A stretch of 64,000 nucleotides of DNA from the NCBI GenBank assembly GCA_034769895.1, contig CM068373.1, forward strand, positions 25,692,120 to 25,756,119, read 5' to 3'. The notes beneath the pieces are model-generated. The model had not been told where the DNA came from. It saw only the letters and a list, made by a program, of their open reading frames with translations, and searched no databases. The position numbers and the translations under genes are program-made. Positions 10,836 to 21,202 of the stretch are shown in pieces. Source of the DNA: Magicicada septendecula (taxonomy: Eukaryota; Arthropoda; Insecta; Hemiptera; Cicadidae). Every line of letters begins with the position of its first letter. The stretch's first letter is position 1.

Positions 10836-12328
10836 GAATAATGAGTTTTCTGATGATACTGTTTCCGTTTACAGTTTCTACTGAGGTGTCCAGGTTTTCC
10901 GCAGTTATAGCATATATATTCTTTACGCGGGGTCTCACTGGTTTCGTGTCTAGGTGGTGGCTCTTTGGACTTACCGTGGCCATGAACATAGGTTGGTCGC
11001 CGAAATGGGCGTCGTTCTCGTAGACTTCTTGTATCTGAGGATAGGGCTTGCGTTTCCTTTCTAGGTGGTGTTGTGGATACCGGTGCATGTCGATGCTGAT
11101 CTGCATACCACACATTTGAAGAGTGCACACTACATTGTTCAAGGTCAGCGAAAGTAAGGGGTCTACTTATTAGAGCTAAACGGGAGCGTTCTTCAGGAGA
11201 TAAGCCTACCAATATAGTATCGACCAATTGTTTTTCAGTCCAGTCGACTTGCAGTAGACGTGAAGATTCTCTGATGTCTGCGATATAGTGGGCCAATCTT
11301 TCTTGAGCTCTGTGTACTCGAAGTACGGTATTTCTTTTTATCTCCTCATATATTCCAGTGGGAATAAAATATTTGATTATATTTGTATGAAGTTCTTCTA
11401 CCGGAAGATTCGAGTTTAATGATTCGAGGACACGATCTCGTAAAGGTGGTTTACATTTGGGTAAGATGACCTGCAGTATTTGCCAATCGCTCAATAGTTG
11501 TAGATCTTTTATTTGCAGTAGATATCTGATAAAAGTCAATAGAGTCGTGATGCTTAAGCCATCGGTGTAAGGAATATCATTAATTATTTTCTCTACTGGG
11601 TGGGAAATCTTTCCGTAGAGGTCTACATTAAAATATACGTTATGTATACTTTTCGAAGGATTGGTGTTTGCATTAGGATTTGTAATCGCATATTTACTAG
11701 TGCGAGTATGCTGAACATTTGGCGGTGGGGGTTCTAACATAGTTTGGGTTTTTAATTCTCTACTAGGTAATTGTTCCTGACTCAGTGGTATCTTCGATAC
11801 GGTGGGTGATTCGGGGTTCGAGGTGGAGAGAGGGTGTTCTAAAGTAGGGGATTGAACTGGGGAGATATATAATTTTTGTAAGTAGTGCTCAATTTCCTCC
11901 ATTCTCGATGAGTCTGATTCTCGTCGTAAGTCGTTGATAATTATGGGTAATTGGCTTAATGCCTACTCCGCAAATTTCTGCACATCGGGGGGATTTACGG
12001 TGACGTCGGGCCAGCTTAATAAATTATTTAACCGGCGGGTTAAATGTTCTATACGTTGCGTAACGCGCAAAAATTCCGTAGGTGATTTCTTGTCCTCAAG
12101 GTTCTGAGATAATACTATCAATTCCCTATATTTGGCATAACAGGTTTCTCGTTCGCCGTCATAATCGAGTTCACGCAATCTGTCTAACTGCGAGGGTGTA
12201 TCTGATCCGGTTTGGCGTAATGATTTTCGTAACTCCGACACGGTTACATTTACGTGTTTTAGACCTCGTAGAAGTGCCTCGTAGCATAGCTCATCTTTTA
12301 ATAACAGATCAGGATTAAATTCGGCCAT
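10823..12328 (-). pseudogene. gag: gag polyprotein with one in-frame amber codon
   Basis: Starts at ATG 12328 (MAEFNPDLLLKDELCYEALLRG...) and stays in one frame to TAA at 10823, about 500 codons. A single TAG at 11963-11965 divides it into 121 codons and the remainder; the next Met in frame is at 11902. The middle part is helical capsid-like sequence, and the C-terminus has one zinc knuckle CYNCGKPGHLSRNC (CX2CX4HX4C), near codon 470 of the whole frame. Gag would form the particle and bind RNA. The amber may be a post-insertion lesion, since everything else in the frame is intact; programmed readthrough is the alternative but would be unusual inside gag. The frame ends at the slippery site at 10829-10835, where pol takes over in the -1 frame. 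Confidence 0.92.
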
Positions 12329-12949
12329 TTTAGTAACGTGAGCGGCTATAACTAATTATTCTACTATTTGCATTAATTTTTATACAACGCTTCCTTTTTT
12401 TTTTACAAATAAACACATAAAATGTTATGACAACCTTTATCGTTTTACTTTGAGAGAGAGAGAGAAATTTCACACATGCATGAATATGCGTACGACAAAA
12501 GATTCCCCCTTCGGTTACTAACACATGAACAGACACGCTTCTTATAACAATAGACCACGCAAGGAGGGTGACTTATTTTCAACTCAACTAAACAATGACA
12601 ATTTTAAACAAACGGCAGCAGGAAACTACCCGTCCGAGATTGTCGAGAATGTGGCACGTTTATGAATGGGACTTTTAACAAGTACCGACATGGTTTGTTT
12701 ACATTGGATTATATGCTAATATAACGTTACACATATTATATTTACTAATAAAGTTATTTATACTATATTACTATAATATTAATTATTATTTTTATCTTAT
12801 TTCAAACTCTGACACATATTGAAATACATGAGTGTATAGATCAACAGCTTTTGGGCGTGGGATATCGGGACGCAATTACTTCTTTCTTTTCTCTTACGCA
12901 AAATTAGCAAATTCGCAAAAATAGAAAAAATAAGCAGAGTAGCGCAAAT
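12329..12949 (-). other. 5' leader of the Ty3/Gypsy element
   Basis: About 620 bp between the 5' LTR and the gag ATG. It includes a short (GA)n tract near 12451-12465. No ORF of note. Expected to hold primer binding and packaging signals. Confidence 0.6.
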
Positions 12950-14477
12950 TATTACCTCTTCTCTTGAGTTATAACTTAGGGAACCAGTAATAATTGGATG
13001 TGCCAATTATACCGGCTGCCTTCGTTGTGAAGCACTGAAAATAATCACAACAAATAAACAATTTATATAGCAGGATATTAGGAAGGGGAGACTGTTGATT
13101 TATGCACTCATTTTACTCGGTACTTAGATGACATCTCTTTATTACATTTGGTGATTAAGTTCTCTATTGAAAGTTCTCAAACAATATAGTTTACTATATG
13201 ATTAAATATATAAATTACTACTTTACAAAGGGGCCTCAAAATATGATGTACATCTTATTGATTAATTCCACGGATCCGGGATTAAATATATTAAATGAAT
13301 TATGGTCACCTTGCCATGTACAATATTGAAACTCTAACCATTTGAAGAATGGTTTTTTACTAATCTTCTAAAACAACAAAACTTTTAGTTTAAACTTTAC
13401 CTTTTTGCTATAACTAGCGTTATTAGATTTTATACTACATGTTACCTAAAATGTCAGGTTTCTAAAGTCTTTAATGTTATTACATTTAAACATAAGTTTT
13501 AAAGTCTTTAATATGATAATTTAAATTGTCTTTTTGGGTTTATAATTTTGTAACTCTTAACCATGGAAGACAAGCCTCCATGTCACCTGTGTGTTTCCTG
13601 AAGTTGCTGCAGAATTCGTCCTTCGGTCCTCCTGATGTTTCTTGAAGTTCAGTCGTTACCTTATCATACTGTGATGGTGAAGTTCTAGAAGTATGTGAAA
13701 TCATTCCTGGTGTGGTACATTCATCTCAGGCGACTGTAGTTATTCTTAGTAATTCTTGTAGTTAGAATACATTGATAGAAAGTTTGTTTCACTGTTATAC
13801 TCTTCACATGATGATAGATTAGTTGACTATCACCTTCTAGGTTGTAATACTGTATTATTTACATAGTCAGTTATTTTATAATATAGAGAGATGTCATCAC
13901 CACACAAATTACTTATTTAAATAGTCATTGTATCAACCCTTTCACATTTTTATATATACACGTAGCGAAACAACGCTTTACGCTGCTTACGGCGTGAGCG
14001 CTCCATTACAAGTGGTAGAAAATAGTTAAGGGGAGCGTAGTAATCACAAGACAATTACTAGGCAACATAAAAGTAGTTCCGTTTTTCTAATTTTAATTAA
14101 AGGACTACGGTTGATTAAATAATTAAATCGTGATATTCTTAGTTGCAGAAGTTATCAAAGTACGTAACAATGGTCTTAATTAATTATTTAAATAATAACA
14201 AATTTACAATAATACTTAGTTTATTTAGGGGTCAGAAAACAAGTTAATTCTGGTCAGTTCTTGTTTATGCAGGAATAAATTAATAAGCTTTACCCTTTCT
14301 GTACAATTCCATTCCCTTTTAATTTTATTATTAGACTTATATTAAATATTATTATTATTAAATGATTGCCACAAGATTTAGTTTACAATGTGAGATTTTA
14401 TTAAGAATTTAAAATTTCTCCGCTTATATATTATCAACTTAATTAATTAACATATTTTTATTAATGAAATCGTCACA
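12950..14477 (-). repeat. 5' LTR of the Ty3/Gypsy element
   Basis: The element runs on the minus strand, so this right-hand copy is the 5' LTR. A candidate TATA box (TATATAAAAAT on the minus strand) lies at about 13946-13958, some 520 bp from the LTR start. The sequence just inside (12930-12949, reverse) should hold the primer binding site; I could not match it to a tRNA 3' end. Confidence 0.95.
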
Positions 14478-14481
14478 GTGA

Positions 14482-14999
14482 CATTCGAACTCTGACATTC
14501 AATGCACAAACGATATACCTTCTGAGCGATTTCATTTGACAAGTCATATAAGCAGTACTTGAAACCTCTGCATGTAATCACCGCTTACACTTAAAACGTG
14601 CAACCGAAACATAAGTTTGGATTTTACAGTAGCAGACAGCACGTGTCGTCTACCGTTGCAAGCACAAATGAAACCACTTGTGATGAATTCTATTTGGTGG
14701 ATCATTGTGTAACGGGTGCTTGCAATAATCGCATGAGACGGCGTTTAACTGTACCGGTTTCCAGTGTTCCCAGTTGGCCTACAAGCGTAGCAGGACGCAT
14801 ATTTTATGCTCGTCTATTGGTAGTTGTAATTTAGTGAAGTTATTGTTGATTTCGTTACCATAGAGTATTGTGTATCACTGATGAGACAGATTATGTATTT
14901 TGAGGAATAAAGATATACTCATCCAGGTATATATATGTATATTATGTAACCTGCTTAAGGAAAAACATATATATTTACAAAATATATACAAACCTCGGG
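14482..14999. other. Unassigned flank of the Ty3/Gypsy insertion
   Basis: Holds a 78-codon ORF (14598-14834, plus) with no recognisable motif. Nothing else is seen. Confidence 0.4.
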
Positions 15000-15172
15000 T
15001 TACGGACTGGAAATGCGGAAAACGACCTGCATGCCTGATATGAGTCTAACTGTGGCTGCATTTGATTATCAGCCTACCGGGAAGAGGGATGTCGGAATAC
15101 CGAGGAGGAGATGAGTTCCGGAAGAGGTCTAACGTCTAGTGCTTATAGTGGTGATGATGATGATGAAGAAAA
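15000..15172 (+). pseudogene. Decayed LINE 3' end with (GAT)n tail
   Basis: In one plus-strand frame the text runs DYQPTGKRDVGIPRRR*VPEEV*RLVLIVVMMMMKK, close to the 'GKR.vGRPRkRW' tails of insect LINE ORF2 proteins that run into a GAT/ATG simple-sequence tail. Two stops interrupt it, and only the extreme end is preserved. Confidence 0.6.
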
Positions 15173-16024
15173 AAATCTCTTGGCAAATCAGTTAGTGTAA
15201 ACCGTTAAATGCAACAACTGTTCAAGTCGTATGTTTCTTTTACTATCATTTTATTATCTAAGTATAAAGGCATTAACACCACAGTATTAAAATGGAGACT
15301 GAAGAACTATGTCCTGCAGTATCAATATTTGCTGTGACGTAAGTATCGAATGAATGTTATAAATGAAAGTGTATAAGAAAATAATTTTAACATTGTGCAA
15401 TTGGATAGGCTACTGAATATTCTGTAGTGCACTAGAGAAGAGTAAGGTAACAATTCAAGTAGTTAATATTGAAATTTATGTCTACGTTAGTGCAGTGATA
15501 TACGTTTCATGGATTTAGCAGAGCGTAAATAATAATGGTGAAATTCTGAGATTTCACGAAGACTTATCATGTAAATATTATTACGTTAAAATCCGTTGTA
15601 ACTGTAGAATCAGTTAAGTGTAAACATTTAATGTTACAAGTCTTGCAGTTTAAACGAGGAAAGCGTGGGATTTCCTTGTTTGCTCAAAGCTTATTTTGTG
15701 TCCTCGTTGTATGCTCAATGAAATTTATCTCGTTAATGTTGCACGAATGTATAGCGTTTACCAGACGGTGAAATCAGCTGTTGTTGGAGGGGATGTCGGT
15801 TCAAGCAACCTTATATTTTTCATAGCGTTCTCCAAACATTCGTCCTTACTGAAACTGTTGTTTACCTTGGCTGTGTAAAGTGTGTCGAGTACTGTGTGAA
15901 GCGCTGCTCAAGTATCTTCAGACGTCAAATTACAGCTGCAATAACATAATCTTCAGGTCGTTCAACTCTAGAGTGTCATTTGTCTTTAGCTAAAAGATGA
16001 ACACAATTTTAGCGGTTAATTCTA
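15173..16024. other. Unassigned sequence
   Basis: No motif-bearing ORF or repeat recognised. Confidence 0.5.
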
Positions 16025-16239
16025 ATTTTTACTAAACTTGTATTGAAACCACTAACACGCGATTATACTTTCCATAAGCGCTTTCAAGCCTCACGGCTCA
16101 TCTCCACATAGAACATAACCAACACAAGGTGGAACCACATACAAGGTTGTGTTCCATCTGGAGATGAGCAGAGAGACTTAAAAGCGCTTATAGAAAGTAT
16201 ACTTGCGTGTTAGTGGTTGCAATACAAGTTTAGTGAAAA
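16025..16239. repeat. Foldback repeat with about 84-nt imperfect arms
   Basis: The left arm (16025-16108) and the reverse complement of the right arm (16156-16239) match over about 84 nt with roughly a dozen mismatches, both passing through ACTAAACTTGTATTG, CCACTAACACGC and AAGCGCTTT. The inner ends read CTGGAGATGAGC... on the right arm, similar to the palindrome at 54567-54718. No target duplication was found. Confidence 0.85.
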
Positions 16240-16701
16240 TTTGTCTTCAGCATTTTAGTGTTGCTAACGTTTTTTGTTATTCAATGAAATTCAGTTAAAT
16301 GTCATAAAATATGACCGAAGACGGTTGTAGTTTAAAAATTGGTAACAAACTTGGAAGTTAAAACATTTTACTCAGTCAGCCACGAAAAATTGTTCATAAG
16401 ATTTAGTTGTTCATGAAACAAACAAACATATACCAACGGACAGACAACTACGCGAACAAGTTACAGACACAAACGGCGATTCTAAAAGGGAATGTAGATT
16501 AGAGAATTTTTGAAAAGAGAAACGCTGATAACTACATGTCATACAACATTTAAAAAACGTGTAAGAAGTCATCAAACAACTGGTATTGATGATTTTGAAA
16601 AGTGTGCTATTGTGCTATTTGGAGAATTATTAATGACTTCCCCCTTGGTCATGGTGAACTGCTTACTTCGAAACCACTGTTAGCTGTAGTTAAAAAACAA
16701 G
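16240..16701. other. Unassigned sequence
   Basis: Nothing recognised between the foldback and the mariner remnant. Confidence 0.5.
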
Positions 16702-16703
16702 TA

Positions 16704-17528
16704 CGAGGGTCAGTTGAAAAGTTCGCGGAGCGACAACTGTGGCTGAACGGTAAAACTAAAATTTTTCGTGTGGTGCAAGATTTGTATTTTATGTAAATTC
16801 CTGTTAATTTCCAAATCTATCTATCAGTGAAATAATTGTTTAAAACCTGTTTAAAAATGACGTGTCATGCGTGTTTAAAAAATCAAAAAATTCAAACATC
16901 GTGATATGATTCTTTGTTAAAAATTTTTTAGCGCCAACGGAAATTCAAAATACAATTGTAAATGTGTCAGGAGATGCTGCGACTTCAAGCCAACGCAGTA
17001 GGTATTTATTGGAGTTTAAACGTGGTCGTACAAGCATTGACAACGTGGTTGCACTGGACGTTTAAAAAATGAAACAACTCTGAATGCGGCAGGCATCTTG
17101 CATAACGCTTTTTCACACCAAGTTTTTGACTTAAAGTATGATTTTACTCACACGCTAGTACGATATACCTATCATTCCAGCAATGTCAGCATTTTCAATC
17201 TGCGGTGTTTCAACACGCTATGAAATTTTTTTAATAATTGCATTTTTTGTTGCACCTTTTGGACGTCCACTGCTGGGATCGTCTTCAGTGCTTGTACGAC
17301 CACGTCTAAACTCGATTGTGCCCCACTTATATAGCCCCACGATGCTTAATTTTGTGCATTTTAAAAACACGCGTGACAGGAAAATTTCAAAGAACTGGTA
17401 AAAAGTGAGTAAATTGACAGATATATCTGAAAATTAACAGGTGTTCACGACAAATATACATCATTGGCACACGAAAGATTTTGCGTGGTAGAGCTACCAC
17501 TGAGCTCCGTGAACTTTTCAACTGACTC
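16704..17528 (-). mobile_element. Rearranged mariner-like remnant, about 825 bp
   Basis: Inverted termini share GTCAGTTGAAAAGTTC and CGGAGC, and each end is bordered by TA (16702-16703, 17529-17530). Minus-strand translation near 17150-17320 gives EFRRGRTSTEDDPSSGRPKGATK, the helix-turn-helix linker region of mariner transposases. A second, plus-strand copy of the same segment (EFKRGRTS, about 17011-17034) shows that the remnant was duplicated in inverted orientation. No catalytic DDE/D region survives. Confidence 0.8.
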
Positions 17529-17530
17529 TA

Positions 17531-18418
17531 GTAAATTTTAATGGAAGTAACTGGGTACATCAAAATATAATTAAATTGTTAAGTTTAAAATTTGAAAAGT
17601 CAAGATAAGAAAAAGTACTGATTAGTAGTCGGAAAATTTTTTAAATTTGATTAAAATATTTGAGGTTAATAAAACATTTTTGTGAAGAAAGTCGCTAGGT
17701 TATTTACTCACATGAAGCATATATCCACGCATTACGTAGAGCGCCTTACGCTTGAACCGATGATTCCTAATCCGGACTGTAACAGCCGGTATTCAAAGGA
17801 CAATGCAGTGTTTTCGTTCATGCAGGAATAAAAAAGTACGTATAAAAATGCAGTGTTAATCTTTAAATCGGAGACATAAACGGTCGATTTCTATAATGAA
17901 ATGAATTTACAACATTATGAGATATGATTACGTGAAAAACGTATTCCCAATTTAACGGAAAAATCATTATTAGTAGACAATGAGTCTTACCACAACAGGA
18001 TACTGAAACCGAGGTCATCCCCCAACAGCATAAAATATCAAATATTTCAGTGAATTTGTGAGAAACAGCTTTCTTTTAATGAAAATATGTGTAAACCGGG
18101 ATTATACAGAATAATAAATAATCACTAATCCTTTTTTACGTTATATGCAAAAAAACTCATTATTACACCAATATAGCCATACATTAGATTGGCTTCCACC
18201 TAGACTTGTGGTCAATTGAAATGATGTGGGCAAGTTTAAAATCTTTTATAAAAACAAAAAGGTCAACGTTTAGTTTAAATAGTGTTAAATTAATTGAAGA
18301 GCAATTTAGCATAACCAGCAAAGAGGGCTGAACTTTACGAGTGAACCATCCAATAAATGTAGAGAATAATTACTTCCTTATGTAACCTAATATTTACGAC
18401 ACACCGGATAAATTTATT
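17531..18418. other. Unassigned AT-rich sequence
   Basis: No ORF or repeat with recognisable family. Confidence 0.5.
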
Positions 18419-18710
18419 ATATTGTTACAACGGTCTTTCGAATCTTTGTGGTGTACAGTAAACAAAAACACAGACACCAATTAAGTTACTAATTACCAGC
18501 CTTAATTAATCATAAACAATTTGAAATAAACAAAGATACTCGCATACAAGTAATTCAAGTTAAATTTGTCCACACGCAATAAAAATTTCAACTATTAAAG
18601 TTCCGCACTAATTATAACACCATAATCACTTTCCGTAATAATCACTAGATCAGTGATCTACAGTATCGGTACGTGTAACTGTTTGACTAAGGCGGCCGCT
18701 GTTCCTTATA

Positions 18711-20029
18711 CAGAGTGGCGCAGGGAAACGGGAAAATTTGAAGTTGATGTTGGCAGCCCTGTAGATGTAGCAGAAGTGAAACTGTCTGTCTAGGAGTAAC
18801 GGACATTTAGTTGCCATGGAGCAGTGGAGGGGTGCAGAGCGTGCGGTCCCCGTAAGGGCGTTTTACCGACATGGTGACAGATTGACAGCTGCACAACGAG
18901 AGTTTCGGCGCCACTATTAGATCCCGCCCCGCGGTAAAGTTCCTGCGCTACACGCATTCGAAACGTGGTTTCGTAATTTTGAAGTGACTGGTTCAGCTTT
19001 GAAGAAAAAGCCTAGTGGGGGTGTACGGTCTGTACGTACCCCAGAAAACATTGATGCCGTGCGAGCTGCCATCTTAAGGAGTCCTCGTCGTTCGGTGAGA
19101 AAAAGTGCCTCGTCATTGCAGCTCGGACGTCGGAGCGTTCAAAAAATACTCCATGAAATTCTATTTCATCCGTGCACACTTCAGATTGTGAAACAACGGA
19201 ATCCTAATGAATGTGTATTGCGCCTGAAAATTTTTGAACATTTGTTGGCTAAAATCAATGATGATGCTAACTTCATTCAAAATCTTTGGATGTCCGATGA
19301 AGCCCATTTTCACTTAAGTAAATACGTGAATAAGCAGAAGTTCCGTTACTGGGCTCAAGGAAACCCTCAGCTTCACCAGCGTCCATTACACAGTACCAAA
19401 GTTACCGTATGGTGTGCAGTGTCGTGTCATGGGGTGATAGGCCCTTACTTTTTTGAAGAGGAACTAGTCACTGCTGTCACTGTGACGTCTGAACGTTATG
19501 TCAACATGCTAGAGACATTTTTGGCTCCAAGACTCCATACTTTTCCAAATCTTGACATTCAGCACACCTGGTTTCAACAGGATGGAGCCACCTCACACAC
19601 TGCCAGACAGTCTATGGCAGCAGTGAAACGTTTGATTGGGGATCGCATAATTTCAGGAATGCTAACATCGCTTGACCGCCCCGATCTCCAGACCTTTCAG
19701 TCTGTGACTTCTTTTTATGGGGACATCTGAAGAGTATCGTGTACCAGACTAGACCCAGAACTCTTGCTCAGCTCAAGACACAGATTGAAGAGGAAATCGC
19801 CAAACTCCCAGGTGACACATTGCGCCGCGCTATGCAAAACCTACAGAAACGACTTACTGAAAGTTTATGGCAAAATGGGAAGCATTTAACTGATGTAATT
19901 TTTAAAAAGTGATGCCTAATGTAATTTCCGGTCTTGTAGAACATAGTTTGAGGCTCAAATGAAGTTTTGTCACGTTCCTTCATTTTTTTCTAATTATTTC
20001 AAATTTTCCCGTTTCCCTGCGCCACCTTA
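18711..20029 (+). mobile_element. Tc1/mariner-superfamily element, 1319 bp
   Basis: Bounded by TA on both sides (18709-18710 and 20030-20031). The terminal inverted repeats share TGGCGCAGGGAAACGGGAAA; the outermost four or five bases differ. Length and a single transposase frame are normal for the superfamily. It lies inside the LTR at 18423-20226, so it arrived after that LTR. Confidence 0.95.
18816..19912 (+). pseudogene. DDxD transposase, one stop and one frameshift
   Basis: Begins at ATG 18816 (MEQWRGAERAVPVRAFYRHG), with an in-frame TAG at 18918-18920, then open from 18921 through an HTH region (RSVRTPENIDAVRAAILRSPRRSVRK). First catalytic Asp in WMSDEAHFHLS, second in WFQQDGATSHTA. A frameshift near 19655-19680 moves the rest to another frame: PPRSPDLSVCDFFLWGHLKSIVYQ with the third Asp, ending IFKK* at 19912. 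The second and third Asp are about 41 residues apart, which fits D-41-D (rosa/Visitor-type) groups better than the D-34-D of classic mariners; that placement is inference. It would cut and paste DNA at TA sites. Inactive as it stands. Confidence 0.92.
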
Positions 20030-20381
20030 TATTTAGCCCCTAGAAGTTCCAGAATAATTTTCCATTCTATTAGCGGCGTGCCGGAATAATTTGTTAGTTA
20101 CAAGTACTCGAACAGTCCTCAAGAGCTACGTGAGTGGACACAGTTGTCGCACGTCGAGAGACGTGTAGACGTCTTACGTGACTACACCTGTCGACGTTTC
20201 TAGAGCGTTACGTAAGTGTCGTAGCAATATCAATAGAAGACGGCGGTAGTAACAGTAAATACCGACTACGAAGAAAATGTAAGGGAAAATACAGAGAGTG
20301 ACATTAGCGACATTGAAGAACTCCAGTGATTTTAAGGTAAGCAGTGTTTTGGCAGTAGTATAGTAGTAGCCAACTGGTAAC

Positions 20382-21194
20382 CAGTGGCGAAGTTACATGG
20401 AGGCAATTGAGGCAATGCCTACCCTAAAAATTCTGTAGAATAAAAATTATAAATACGTATGAACTACGTAACGTAAAGATTATACATTGTTACTGTGACT
20501 GTCGAATTTATTAAGTCGAAACGTGCTTTACTGAGCGACCGCTAGATGGTGAAAGGTGAGACTCGGCATAAAGCGAATGAGGCAACGTGAACTTGCCTCA
20601 GCGTTTTTTGTATACATCGTATGTAAGCAATGTGCTGGCGCAAAGTGAAGTGCGGGGGAGGGGGATTGTCCCGTGCTGTACACATAGAGCGTTGAGGCAT
20701 GCAAACAGTTAAGTTAAAGCGCGCTGTCTGGTTTATAAGTGTGCTTATTTTATGCGGTTATTAAAAGTGTGCCTGTTATTCCGCTGAACTAACAGATATT
20801 ACCAAGATTGTTTTTTGAATTGTTTGTAACATTAAACATATAATATAGGTATAGAAACTAATCAAGTTTAAAAATTTGAAGTTCCATCAGACGTATTATT
20901 GTGTATGACTTATACAAGGATTGTTCAATAGAAACACGTTTAGAGCTGTAAAGCATTTTTTATTCAACGATTTTAAAAGAAGTCTCCATTAACATTAAGA
21001 CATGAGTCCCACTCTTGCACTAATCTGTAGATTCCCTGCTAGTAAAATTCTTAAGGCTGTTTGGGGAGCCAATCGCTAACAGCAAACTCTACCTCAGCGT
21101 CCGATTTGAACCACCGTGCTTTTAGTAATTCCTTAAAAAAAATTTTAGATACGATTTTTGCCTACCCATTCGTTAACTACTAGCTTCGCCACTG
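20382..21194. mobile_element. Non-autonomous hAT-type element, 813 bp
   Basis: Starts CAGTGGCGAAG and ends CTTCGCCACTG, short terminal inverted repeats of hAT type. Perfect 8-bp target duplication CTGGTAAC at 20374-20381 and 21195-21202. No hAT transposase is seen inside; instead a decayed mariner C-terminus lies within it. Confidence 0.92.
20930..21130 (-). pseudogene. Mariner transposase C-terminal fragment within the hAT-type element
   Basis: Minus-strand text EVEFAVSDWLPKQP*EFY*QGIYRLVQEWDSCLNVNGDFF matches the conserved end of mariner-type transposases ('..WL..qp..FY..Gi..Lv.RWdkC....GdY'). Two or more stops. Either an insertion into the hAT-type element or sequence captured by it. Confidence 0.65.
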
Positions 21195-21202
21195 CTGGTA
21201 AC

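Larger units (their letters stand above)
5459..14477 (-). mobile_element. Young Ty3/Gypsy LTR retrotransposon, about 9.0 kb
   Basis: Two direct 1528-bp repeats (5459-6986 and 12950-14477) bound gag and pol reading frames on the minus strand. GTGA flanks both sides (5455-5458 and 14478-14481), a 4-bp target duplication usual for this superfamily. In element orientation the LTR starts TGTGACG and ends in ...GGTTATA or ...GGTAATA. Only four LTR differences were found (5462/12953, 5517/13008, 6310/13801, 6555/14046), so insertion is recent. Gene order gag-PR-RT-RNase H-IN is that of Metaviridae. No env-like frame is seen between integrase and the 3' LTR. Three coding lesions make this copy non-autonomous. 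Confidence 0.97.
18423..20226 (-). repeat. ATAT-type solo LTR, split by a mariner
   Basis: Reverse orientation, from TGTTACAACGG to ...CGTAGCA, flanked by ATAT on both sides (18419-18422 and 20227-20230). Without the 1.3-kb mariner it is about 480 bp. It shares 'gtccacacgcaat', 'agttccgcactaattataa' and 'gttacaagtact' with the copy at 56652-57426. Confidence 0.9.

Noticed and set aside
10771-11142. 123-codon minus-strand ORF across the gag-pol junction
   Set aside because: It is in the third frame, overlaps the gag zinc knuckle and the pol start, and has no motif of its own.
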